A stretch of DNA of 12,333 bases, taken from contig DFGE01000020.1 in the NCBI GenBank assembly GCA_002371675.1, positions 1 through 12,333 on the forward strand, written 5' to 3'. Positions within the stretch are counted from its first letter, which is position 1. Each line of letters opens with the position of its first letter. This DNA is from Clostridiales bacterium UBA3758. GTDB lineage: Bacteria > Bacillota > Clostridia > Oscillospirales > Oscillospiraceae. This document shows positions 1-6,453 of the stretch, piece after piece. The notes beneath the pieces are model-generated. The model searched no databases. It was not told the DNA's origin and saw only the letters and a program-made list of their open reading frames with translations. The position numbers and the translations under genes were made by a program.

Positions 1-22
1 GAAGGGCCTCGCCAAGAAGTAA
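1..22 (+). CDS. C-terminal end of an upstream gene (partial)
   Basis: The second forward frame reads Lys-Gly-Leu-Ala-Lys-Lys and then TAA at 20-22. It is followed by GC-rich inverted repeats and by a new ribosome binding site and gene in the same direction, which fits a gene end. Only six residues are visible, so no family can be named. The same-strand gene at 139 may belong to the same transcript. Confidence 0.35.
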
Positions 23-47
23 TCCTTCTTTTCGCCATCCTGTTCCC

Positions 48-110
48 CCGCTCCCCTTCCGCGAGACGGAAAGGGGGCGGAGGGAAAACCGGCGCGGTGC
101 TTCCCGCCGG
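48..110 (+). repeat. Two GC-rich hairpins in the leader of the membrane-peptide/ACS-like gene pair
   Basis: Arms 48-61 and 67-80 pair over 14 positions with one mismatch and one G-T wobble around the 5-base loop CGAGA. A second stem follows: CCGGCG at 89-94 with CGCCGG at 105-110, around a 10-base loop. Neither is followed by a T-run on the forward strand, so they do not look like a classical intrinsic terminator. They lie between the stop at 22 and the ribosome site at 120-126, and could stabilise the 3' end of the upstream message or limit read-through into the next genes. Role is inference. Confidence 0.5.
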
Positions 111-138
111 GAAACGATGAAAGGAGCTAACGCATAAG

Positions 139-306
139 ATGGCTAAATTAGCGAAGTTTATCCTCAAGCTGCTTAAGGTTCTTCTGATTGTCGTGGGCGT
201 TCTCTTTGTGGTCTATTTCTGGAACCTCGACCAGAAGGTTCTCGGCTGGGCCTATAAGCAGGTCAACGCGATGTTCGACCGCAAGCCTGTCAACCAGGTA
301 TTCTAA
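139..306 (+). CDS. 55-residue single-span membrane peptide upstream of the ACS-like gene
   Basis: The ORF is ATG to TAA, 55 codons. It is preceded by AAAGGAG at 120-126, which is a good ribosome site although its 12-base spacing is long. Lysines at positions 3, 6, 10 and 13 are followed by a hydrophobic segment at about 14-28 (VLLIVVGVLFVVYFW), then a charged tail ending VNQVF. The lysine-rich N-terminus before the span predicts that the N-terminus lies in the cytoplasm. I do not recognise a family. Its stop (304-306) is in the same frame as the next gene, whose ATG comes one codon later, so the two are very probably translationally coupled. It could anchor or regulate the downstream protein, which is inference from position only. 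It could also be a leader peptide. Confidence 0.72.
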   Translation: MAKLAKFILKLLKVLLIVVGVLFVVYFWNLDQKVLGWAYKQVNAMFDRKPVNQVF

Positions 307-309
307 CCT

Positions 310-1041
310 ATGGAGCTGTTCAATCCCCTGATCCAGGATACCAAGGCTCTGTTTGAACGTGCCGTTCCCCGCGTCTGGGACTATTCCGAGCGCGACTGCT
401 GGCATGACATCGGCTCGAACGAGCTGGTCCTCTCGCGCGATGCGGCCTATGAACTCGGCGCCGCCGGGAAGGGCTCGGCAAACTACGTGCTCTTCACCTC
501 CAGCGGCGATCTGGTGAACAAGGACCAGGTTCTGCTCTACGGTCCCGATCTCAAGGATATCCGCGGCGACGTGGATTTCGCCCGCATCGTGCTGCTGCGC
601 GTGGGCGTGCTGTCGGACGATGACGAGCAGGTCTTCCGTATCCTCAAGGACATCGAGTTCGCCAAGTACCATGTCTATCCCGAGGGCTACATGGTGCGCA
701 TGTCCCCGGAGAACTACCGTGAGCAGGTGCGCGTGAGCAAGCAGGCTCTCAAAAAGGGCATCAGCTTCCGCAGCATCGGCGCGAGCTACATCAAAGCCTA
801 CAAGAAGGACCCCAATGTGCTCAACGCCACGGTGATCTTCTCCACCCTCCCCGGGCTTGACTACAAGACCATGAAGGACTACGCCAAGAAGTCCTCCGAC
901 ATTACCAACACCCTCACGCACATCCTCGAGGGCCTGCCGACGGACTGCTCCGTCTGCGCGCTCAAGGACATCTGTGACGAGGTCGAGGGCATGAAGGAGC
1001 TGCACTTCGGCGTCGGCGCAGAGGGCGCAGGCAAGCACTGA
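310..1041 (+). CDS. Stand-alone acetyl-CoA synthase (CdhC/AcsB)-like middle-domain protein
   Basis: The protein has 243 residues, about a third of full-length bacterial ACS (about 730). From memory of the Moorella ACS sequence, residues 74-180 follow its middle region: LLYGPD (75-80), the acidic central part, the segment 114-131 that stands where ACS has the VLERRIHDF...YGEG stretch, then RVSKQALKKGISF (141-153, ACS RVSKDAVAKGFRF) and NATVIFST (172-179, ACS VQVTIFTD). Near the C-terminus lies Cys213-x2-Cys216-x5-Cys222-x9-His232. In ACS the A-cluster motif is Cys-x2-Cys-x8-Cys-x9-Cys, so the last ligand is His here. The chain stops before the Cys-Gly-Cys site that holds the distal nickel, and there is no N-terminal CODH-binding domain. 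It is therefore unlikely to make acetyl-CoA. It may bind an Fe-S cluster or another metal, or act as a scaffold. Upstream SD is weak, consistent with coupling to the 55-residue ORF. Confidence 0.8.
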   Translation: MELFNPLIQDTKALFERAVPRVWDYSERDCWHDIGSNELVLSRDAAYELGAAGKGSANYVLFTSSGDLVNKDQVLLYGPDLKDIRGDVDFARIVLLRVGVLSDDDEQVFRILKDIEFAKYHVYPEGYMVRMSPENYREQVRVSKQALKKGISFRSIGASYIKAYKKDPNVLNATVIFSTLPGLDYKTMKDYAKKSSDITNTLTHILEGLPTDCSVCALKDICDEVEGMKELHFGVGAEGAGKH

Positions 1042-1054
1042 TCCCGGAACATTC

Positions 1055-1088
1055 AAAAAACCTCAGATCGAAAGATCTGAGGTTTTTT
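1055..1088. terminator. Bidirectional intrinsic terminator between convergent genes
   Basis: A perfect 9-bp stem (CCTCAGATC at 1061-1069 with GATCTGAGG at 1074-1082) closes on a GAAA tetraloop. It is flanked by six A on the left and six T on the right. It therefore works as a rho-independent terminator on both strands, ending the ACS-like gene (stop 1041) and the leftward symporter gene (stop 1114). Confidence 0.95.
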
Positions 1089-1113
1089 CATGTTGCCTTG
1101 TTTGCTTATACTA

Positions 1114-2520
1114 TTACTTCCCGCCGAGGATGCGGTTTTTCTCGACCTGCAGCTCGTCGATCTTCTGCTTGGAGAGCGGGTAGACGAAGCGGAGCAGGAT
1201 GAACACCAGCAGGAACAGCACTGCCGGGATCATGACAGAGGAGTTATACATGCTGCGCAGCGCCTGTTCGGTGAGCCCCTCGGTGTTGAGCTTGCTGCCC
1301 TCGTAGCCGATGCGCAGCAGCGGCACGCTCGTGAGGATGACGGCGACGGTCTGGCCGAGCTTGCGCATGAAGGAGTAGAAAGCATAGCTCGTAGCCTCGT
1401 CGTTGAGGCCGAAGGTCACGCGGTTGTAGTCGATGGCGTCGGTCGCCAGCGCCCAGATCAGCAGGAAGATGAAGGCCGTGCCGATACCGGACATGAGGCA
1501 GGCGACGAGATAGAGCCACACGTTGCTGACGCCGAAGAGGGCCAGCACGAAGAGCACGAGATAGAAGACCGCAGCCAGCAGGATGCCGTAGGCGCAGACC
1601 TCGCGGCGGCCGAACTTGTTGCCGAGGCGGGTGGCAAAGAACATCACGACCGCGACGGGCAGGTACTGGAAAACCGTCGGCAGCATGGTGAGGCCGGGCT
1701 TGTGGAAATAGTGGTCAAAGAGGTATGTATTGTAGGTCTGGCCGAACATCTGCGCGGCGAGGAAGAGCATGGAGGCCAGCGACACTGCCATGAAGGGTCG
1801 GCTCTTGAGCAGCACCTTCACGACCTTCATGGTCTGGCCCTTTTCGCGCGGGTCGGGATGGCTCTCCACGCGCTCCTTCGTCCAGCTGTAGCTGAGCAGG
1901 TAGGCCAGGACGGAGAGCACGGCGATGACGATGACGCCGATGAGGATCTTCTGATAGCTCATCTCGCTGCCGTTTGCCGTCTTGACATAGCAGATGGAGG
2001 CCAGCACCATCGCAGGCATTGCGCCGAAGGTGGAGCCGATGGAGCGGAAGACAGAGAGCGAGGAGCGCTCCTTGTCGCTGGAGGTGATGACCTGGGCCAG
2101 CGAGCCGTAGGGGATGTTGATGCAGGTATAGAGCATGCCGAAGAGAATGTAGGTCGCGTAGACGAAGGCGAGCTTCGCGCCGGAGCCCCAGCCGCGCACG
2201 TCGAGGAACATGAGCACAGCCGAGAGCGCCACGGGGACGGCGAAGATCTTGAGCCAGCGGCGATAGCGCCCGTCGCTGCGGGGCTTCACGCCGTCTATGA
2301 TGCGGCCCCAGATGGGGTCGTTGATCGCGTCCCAGATACGCGCAATGATCATCATGACCATCACGCTCAGGACGCTGATCTGCAGCACGTCGGTATAATA
2401 CTTCTGCAGGATGCTCTGCGTCAGGCCGAAGACAAGGCAGGAGGCCAGGTCGCCCATCGCGTAGCCGATCTTATCCTTTGCCTTGATGCCGCTGGTTCTG
2501 GCAATATAGCTTTCTTCCAC
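1114..2520 (-). CDS. GPH-family sugar:cation symporter (MFS transporter)
   Basis: The protein has 468 residues and about 12 hydrophobic segments, typical of the glycoside-pentoside-hexuronide:cation symporters (TC 2.A.2), which take up sugars or glycosides with Na+ or H+. The family signature D-A-I-N-D-P-I-W-G (64-72) and the following basic loop RSDGRYRRW (81-89) are present. I chose a GTG start at 2520: AAAGGAG lies 9 bases upstream, and homologues begin with a short cytoplasmic tail before the first helix. The longer ATG reading (to 2598) would start inside the promoter and lacks a ribosome site. The gene has its own promoter (2570-2598). Substrate cannot be read from sequence and no glycosidase gene sits next to it. 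Confidence 0.88.
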   Translation of the reverse strand: MEESYIARTSGIKAKDKIGYAMGDLASCLVFGLTQSILQKYYTDVLQISVLSVMVMMIIARIWDAINDPIWGRIIDGVKPRSDGRYRRWLKIFAVPVALSAVLMFLDVRGWGSGAKLAFVYATYILFGMLYTCINIPYGSLAQVITSSDKERSSLSVFRSIGSTFGAMPAMVLASICYVKTANGSEMSYQKILIGVIVIAVLSVLAYLLSYSWTKERVESHPDPREKGQTMKVVKVLLKSRPFMAVSLASMLFLAAQMFGQTYNTYLFDHYFHKPGLTMLPTVFQYLPVAVVMFFATRLGNKFGRREVCAYGILLAAVFYLVLFVLALFGVSNVWLYLVACLMSGIGTAFIFLLIWALATDAIDYNRVTFGLNDEATSYAFYSFMRKLGQTVAVILTSVPLLRIGYEGSKLNTEGLTEQALRSMYNSSVMIPAVLFLLVFILLRFVYPLSKQKIDELQVEKNRILGGK

Positions 2521-2569
2521 TGCGTTACACTCCTTTTTTTCTGAAAAAGTCCGCCGAAAAGCTATCTCT

Positions 2570-2598
2570 ATCTTACCCATTTTTCCATCTGCCGTCAA
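2570..2598 (-). promoter_or_regulatory. Sigma-A type promoter of the GPH symporter gene
   Basis: Read on the reverse strand: -35 TTGACG (2598-2593), a 17-base spacer, then -10 TAAGAT (2575-2570). It lies between the stop of the YyaL-like gene (2614) and the GTG start of the transporter (2520), leaving an untranslated leader of about 40 bases with the AAAGGAG ribosome site at its end. Confidence 0.65.
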
Positions 2599-2613
2599 CC
2601 TGCATTTTCCTTT

Positions 2614-4614
2614 TCAGAGGGAATAGGGCGTGCGGCAGGTCCCGCCGCTGCAGGGATAGAACACAGCCTTGCCCGTCTCGCCCCGGCAGGCCGCCGTGAA
2701 GGGCGCAAAGGCGGTGAGCGCCGCGTCCTGCGGTCGCTTCAGCAAAACCGTGAGCGCGGGGGCGTAGCGGCCGGTGACGAGCGCGAGCGCGGCCGGAATA
2801 TCTTCTGCGGCGCAGACCAGCTCCTGCGTCGGATAGACGCGGCTGAGCAGTGCGAGCATGCCAAAGGCCGCCTCGGCGGGATAGCGGCTCATGCGCGAGG
2901 CGAGGAAGGTACGCTGTGCCTCGGCGGCCTCGCGCCATTTTTCCCGTCCGCTCAGCCGCTCAAGCAGATCGAAGAGGACGGCGGCAGCGCCATTTCCCGA
3001 GGGCAGCGCCCCGTCCGGCACCTCCTGCGGGCGCAGGATCAACTGCTCGGCGCGCGCGGAATTGCGCGCAAAGCCCCCCTCCGACGCGGGGAAATCCCGC
3101 AGGATCGCGTCGGCCAGGGCTTCGGCTTTCTGCAGCAGTGCGCTGTCATAGTCGAGGCGGTACAGCTCGAGGAAGCCGAGCGCGGCGAGAGCGAGATCGT
3201 CGAGCTGCGCGGGGAAGCGCGCGTCCTTCTCCCCGCCGTAGCAGACTGCCGCCATCGTATCCGGCTCGTCCGCTCCGGCCTTGCGCAAGAGCCAGCCGCC
3301 GAGGGCGCGCGCCGCGTCGGCATAGCGCTTTTCGCCGAAGGCGGCTCCGGCGCGGGACAGCGCCATGAGCAGCATGCCGTTCCAGGCGCTGAGCTCCTTG
3401 TCGTCGCGCCTCAGGGTGCAGCGGGCGGCACGGTAGTCCCGCAGCCGTTCGCGGTAGGCGGCATAGCCCTCCGGCACGAAGCTCCAGCGCTGGTTGATAA
3501 GCAGGTTGGGGATGCTCTTGCCGTGGAAATTGCCCTCGGGCAGAATGTCATAGCATTCGCAGAAATGCCGTCCCTCGTCCGCGCCGAGCACCGAGGCGAC
3601 GTCCTCGGGAGTCAGAAGATAATACTTTCCCTCCTCGCCGTCGCTGTCGGCGTCCTGGCCGGAGGCATAGCCGCCGTCCGGCAGGCGCAGCTCGCGCAGG
3701 ACGTAGTCAAGCGTCTCTGAGGCGACCTTGCGCCAGAGCGGCATGTGTCCGCTCTCCCAGGCCTCGGTATAGACATAGGCCAGCAGGGCATTGTCATAGA
3801 GAGTCTTCTCAAAATGCGGCGCGAGCCATTCCCGGTCGGTCGAATAGCGGCAGAAGCCGCCGCCGATGTGATCATAGATGCCGCCGCGGTACATCTGCTG
3901 CAGCGTGTGCTCCGCGGCCTTGCGGGCCGTCTTGTCCCCCGAGAGGGCGGCATAGCGCAGCAGGAAGAGGAGCTTATGCGGTGAGGGGAACTTCGGCGCG
4001 GTGCCGAAGCCGCCGTATTCCTTATCCCAGCTCTCCTGCAGATCCTTCGCGGTCTTCGCAGTGAGCTCGCCGGCGTCCGCGCCGCCGCGGTCATGGGAGG
4101 AGCGCCGGAGATAGCGCAGGATGTCCGCGCCGGTGCGCAGGAGCGAGCCGCGATCCCGCGTCCATTTTTCGGCGACGTAGTTGAGCAGCTCGATGAGGCC
4201 CAGCTGATCCCGCGCGCCGTACTGCGCGAGGCGGTTCTCACGCGGCAAATAGGTCGCGGCAAAGAAGGGCTCGCCCGCAGGCGTCATCAGCACCGTAAGC
4301 GGCCAGCCCGCCGAGCCGTTGAGCGCGGCGCAGGCTGCAAGATACACGGCGTCCACATCCGGGCGCTCCTCGCGATCGACCTTAACAGAGACAAAATGCG
4401 CGTTGAGCAGCTCCGCTACGCGCTCGTTTTCAAAGGACTCCTCCGCCATGACGTGGCACCAGTGGCAAGTGGAATAGCCGACAGAGAGAAAAACGGGCTT
4501 ATCCTCCCGCTTTGCCTTTTCAAAGGCCTCCTCCCCCCAGGGATACCAGTCCACCGGATTGTCCGCATGCGCGAGCAGATAGGGAGAGCGCTCCCCTGCG
4601 AGATGATTGGCCAT
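2614..4614 (-). CDS. yyaL: YyaL/SSP411-like protein: DUF255 thioredoxin-fold plus (alpha/alpha) barrel
   Basis: The protein has 666 residues, close to the usual length of the YyaL/SPATA20 family. The N-terminus carries the family hallmark NPVDWYPWGEEAF (19-31) and a thioredoxin-like site Cys50-His-Trp-Cys53 in YSTCHWCHVM, followed by VKVDREERPDVD. The rest resembles the N-acylglucosamine-2-epimerase / six-hairpin glycosidase fold, with the conserved stretches YDNALLAYVYTEAW and DADSDGEEGKYY. The family is widespread; its biochemical role is unsettled, with redox or carbohydrate-related activity suggested by the folds. It has no signal peptide, so it is probably cytoplasmic. The ATG at 4614 follows GGGAGG with an 11-base gap. 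A promoter at 4684-4712 serves it. It ends 16 bases before the -35 of the symporter promoter, with no obvious terminator between them, so read-through into the symporter is possible. Confidence 0.9.
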   Translation of the reverse strand: MANHLAGERSPYLLAHADNPVDWYPWGEEAFEKAKREDKPVFLSVGYSTCHWCHVMAEESFENERVAELLNAHFVSVKVDREERPDVDAVYLAACAALNGSAGWPLTVLMTPAGEPFFAATYLPRENRLAQYGARDQLGLIELLNYVAEKWTRDRGSLLRTGADILRYLRRSSHDRGGADAGELTAKTAKDLQESWDKEYGGFGTAPKFPSPHKLLFLLRYAALSGDKTARKAAEHTLQQMYRGGIYDHIGGGFCRYSTDREWLAPHFEKTLYDNALLAYVYTEAWESGHMPLWRKVASETLDYVLRELRLPDGGYASGQDADSDGEEGKYYLLTPEDVASVLGADEGRHFCECYDILPEGNFHGKSIPNLLINQRWSFVPEGYAAYRERLRDYRAARCTLRRDDKELSAWNGMLLMALSRAGAAFGEKRYADAARALGGWLLRKAGADEPDTMAAVCYGGEKDARFPAQLDDLALAALGFLELYRLDYDSALLQKAEALADAILRDFPASEGGFARNSARAEQLILRPQEVPDGALPSGNGAAAVLFDLLERLSGREKWREAAEAQRTFLASRMSRYPAEAAFGMLALLSRVYPTQELVCAAEDIPAALALVTGRYAPALTVLLKRPQDAALTAFAPFTAACRGETGKAVFYPCSGGTCRTPYSL

Positions 4615-4631
4615 GGCGTCGATTTCCTCCC

Positions 4632-4660
4632 TTTACAGCGTTCCCAAATTACTTTATAAT
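4632..4660 (+). promoter_or_regulatory. Sigma-A type promoter of the TPR-DUF4037-MBL operon
   Basis: TTTACA (4632-4637), a 17-base spacer, and a perfect TATAAT (4655-4660). The predicted transcript starts near 4667, about 59 bases before the ATG at 4726. It faces the leftward promoter at 4684-4712. Confidence 0.75.
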
Positions 4661-4683
4661 GAAAGATAGTTCAGATATTGCTT

Positions 4684-4712
4684 ATTATACCCAAATACCT
4701 GCATCAAATCAA
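4684..4712 (-). promoter_or_regulatory. Sigma-A type promoter of the YyaL-like gene
   Basis: On the reverse strand: TTGATT (4712-4707), a 17-base spacer, and a perfect TATAAT (4689-4684). The predicted start is near 4677, about 63 bases before the ATG at 4614. The polymerase would cross the rightward promoter at 4632-4660. Confidence 0.7.
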
Positions 4713-4725
4713 GCGAGGTTTACGC

Positions 4726-5541
4726 ATGGACTATCTGGAACCCTGCTGCTGCTTTGACAGCAGCCAATATACCGGCCTGCCAGACGCCGAGCCCTGCCCG
4801 CAGGAGATCGGCGTGCCAAAGCTGATTGCGCAGCTGGACGCGCTCTACAACGCAGGCAGAGAGGACGAGGCCGGGGAATTCCTGCAGCGCTGGCGCGGGG
4901 AGGCGAAGCGCCTCGGAGACTGGCGCGGCGAGCTCAGCATGCTCAGCGAGCTCATGGGACATACCCGCCGCAGCCGGGACCGGGAGCTTGGTCTCGAGGC
5001 TGTGAACGCCGGGCTCGACATTATCCGCGAGCACCGCATGGGCGGCACCGTCTCGGGCGCGACGGTGCTCCTCAACGCCGCCACGACCATGAAGGCCTTC
5101 GGCCTGGCGCGTGAATCCCTGCCCATTTTTGAGCACGTGAGCCGCGTCTACGGCCAGCATCTCGACCCCAACGACTACCGCTTCGGCGGGCTTTACAACA
5201 ACATGGCTCTCTCCTACGCGGACGTGGGCGACTTTGCGCAGGCGGAGCGGCATTTTCTTCTCGCGCTGCGCACCATCGCCCGCTGCCCGGAGCCGGACAA
5301 CGAGCTGGCCGTGACCTGGTGCAACCTCGCGGAGCTCTACGACAGGCAGGACCCCGAGGATCCGCGCTGCTCGGACTGCATGGAGAGGGCCTGGGAGCAT
5401 CTCAATGCCCCCGAACTCCGCTGGGACGGCTACCACGCCTTCACGGTGTCGAAATGCCTCCCCAGCTTTGACTACTTCGGCTTCTTCCTCTACGCAAGGG
5501 AGCTGCGCGAACGGATGGAGAAGATCCATGAAGGGACTTGA
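4726..5541 (+). CDS. TPR-like helical repeat protein, first gene of an uncharacterised operon
   Basis: The protein has 271 residues and is predicted mainly helical, with TPR-like pairs; the clearest is residues 154-182 (YNNMALSYADVGDFAQAERHF region), with weaker repeats at about 30-60, 70-100, 114-143 and 197-226. Such repeats usually bind protein partners. There is no signal peptide or membrane span. Cysteines cluster near the N-terminus (Cys7-Cys8-Cys9, Cys24) and at Cys215-x2-Cys218. I chose ATG 4726, preceded by GCGAGG with 7 bases spacing; the upstream ATG at 4678 lies only about 11 bases after the predicted transcript start and has no ribosome site. The end overlaps the DUF4037 gene by 14 bases, pointing to coupled expression and a shared function. 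Confidence 0.83.
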   Translation: MDYLEPCCCFDSSQYTGLPDAEPCPQEIGVPKLIAQLDALYNAGREDEAGEFLQRWRGEAKRLGDWRGELSMLSELMGHTRRSRDRELGLEAVNAGLDIIREHRMGGTVSGATVLLNAATTMKAFGLARESLPIFEHVSRVYGQHLDPNDYRFGGLYNNMALSYADVGDFAQAERHFLLALRTIARCPEPDNELAVTWCNLAELYDRQDPEDPRCSDCMERAWEHLNAPELRWDGYHAFTVSKCLPSFDYFGFFLYARELRERMEKIHEGT

Positions 5542-6451
5542 AGCGGCGCGGGCGCTGTATGAGGAATACGGCGCGGCGATGATCCGCGAGAGCTTCCCGG
5601 AATATGAAGGGCGCATCGCCGTGGGGCTCGCCGGGCGCGGCTCGGAGTGCTTCGGCTTTGACGACGAGACCTCACGCGACCACGACTTTGCCCGCGGCTT
5701 CTGCCTCTGGCTTGAGGACGAGGACGACATCCGCATCGCCGTCCCCCTCGCGCGCGCCTACCGGCAGCTCCCGCTCGGCGGCGCCGGGGAACACAGCAAG
5801 CTCGGTGAGGACAACTGCGGCGTGCACCGCACGGCCTTCTTCTACAGGCGCTACACCGGCTCGCACGGCGCGCCGGAGACCTGGCAGCAGTGGATGGCGC
5901 TCCCCTCCTCCGCGCTCGCCGAGGCCACGAACGGGGAAGTTTTTCGCGACGATCTGGGGCATTTTACCGCGATCCGCGAACAGATCCTGCACGGGATGCC
6001 CGAGGATGTGCGCAAAAAGAAGCTGGCCGCGCGCCTCATCGAGATGGCGCAGAGCGGCCAGTACAACTACGGCCGCTGCCTGCGGCACGGCGAAGAGGGC
6101 GCGGCAATGCTTGCGATGGCGGACTTCGTGCGCGCGGCCTGCGGCGCCTGCTATCTGCTGGAGAAGCTGCACATGCCGTATTACAAATGGATGCTGCGCG
6201 GCATGGACGCGCTGCCCACGCTCGGTTCGCTGCGCCCGGCGCTGGAATTCCTGCTCACCGGCGAGAACGACCCCGACGGGCGGCTGCTCAAGGGGCAGGT
6301 CGTGGAGGACGTATGCGCAAATGTCGCTCGCGAGCTGCGTGCGCAGGGACTGAGCGAGGGCGAATGGGACTATCTGGAGCCGCACGCCTTCGCCGTCCAG
6401 GGGACGATCCGGAACCCGGAGATCCGCGCGATGCATATCATGGAGGGATAA
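5528..6451 (+). CDS. DUF4037 protein, nucleotidyltransferase-like
   Basis: The protein has 307 residues. The N-terminal motif GLAGRGSECFGFDDETSRDH (33-52, followed by Asp53) matches the DUF4037 family and resembles the Gly-Ser...Asp-x-Asp active site of polymerase-beta-type nucleotidyltransferases: G38-S39 with D46, D51 and D53 as likely metal ligands. The C-terminal half is helical, with the motif LHMPYYKWMLRGMDALP (214-230), as in aminoglycoside nucleotidyltransferase-like C-terminal domains. A transferred nucleotide and its acceptor are unknown. ATG 5528 has GGAG (5517-5520) at 7 bases spacing, inside the end of the TPR gene. The metallo-beta-lactamase gene starts 2 bases after its stop. 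I see no truncation. Confidence 0.85.
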   Translation: MKGLEAARALYEEYGAAMIRESFPEYEGRIAVGLAGRGSECFGFDDETSRDHDFARGFCLWLEDEDDIRIAVPLARAYRQLPLGGAGEHSKLGEDNCGVHRTAFFYRRYTGSHGAPETWQQWMALPSSALAEATNGEVFRDDLGHFTAIREQILHGMPEDVRKKKLAARLIEMAQSGQYNYGRCLRHGEEGAAMLAMADFVRAACGACYLLEKLHMPYYKWMLRGMDALPTLGSLRPALEFLLTGENDPDGRLLKGQVVEDVCANVARELRAQGLSEGEWDYLEPHAFAVQGTIRNPEIRAMHIMEG

Positions 6452-6453
6452 AA

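Noticed and set aside
148..1056. Open frame of 302 codons on the reverse strand over the ACS-like gene.
   Set aside because: It has no ribosome site or family, covers two forward genes and is a mirror of their codon bias.
1090..2544. Long open frame on the forward strand opposite the symporter gene (484 codons).
   Set aside because: It is rich in His, Glu and Asp with no domain, as expected for the antisense frame of a GC-rich membrane protein gene; the reverse strand encodes a clear GPH symporter.
2521..2598. ATG start at 2598 for the symporter.
   Set aside because: It would place the start inside the -35 box and add 26 residues without a ribosome site; GTG 2520 has a good one.
4678..4725. 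ATG start at 4678 for the TPR-like protein.
   Set aside because: It lies about 11 bases from the predicted transcription start and lacks a ribosome site; ATG 4726 has GCGAGG at 7 bases.
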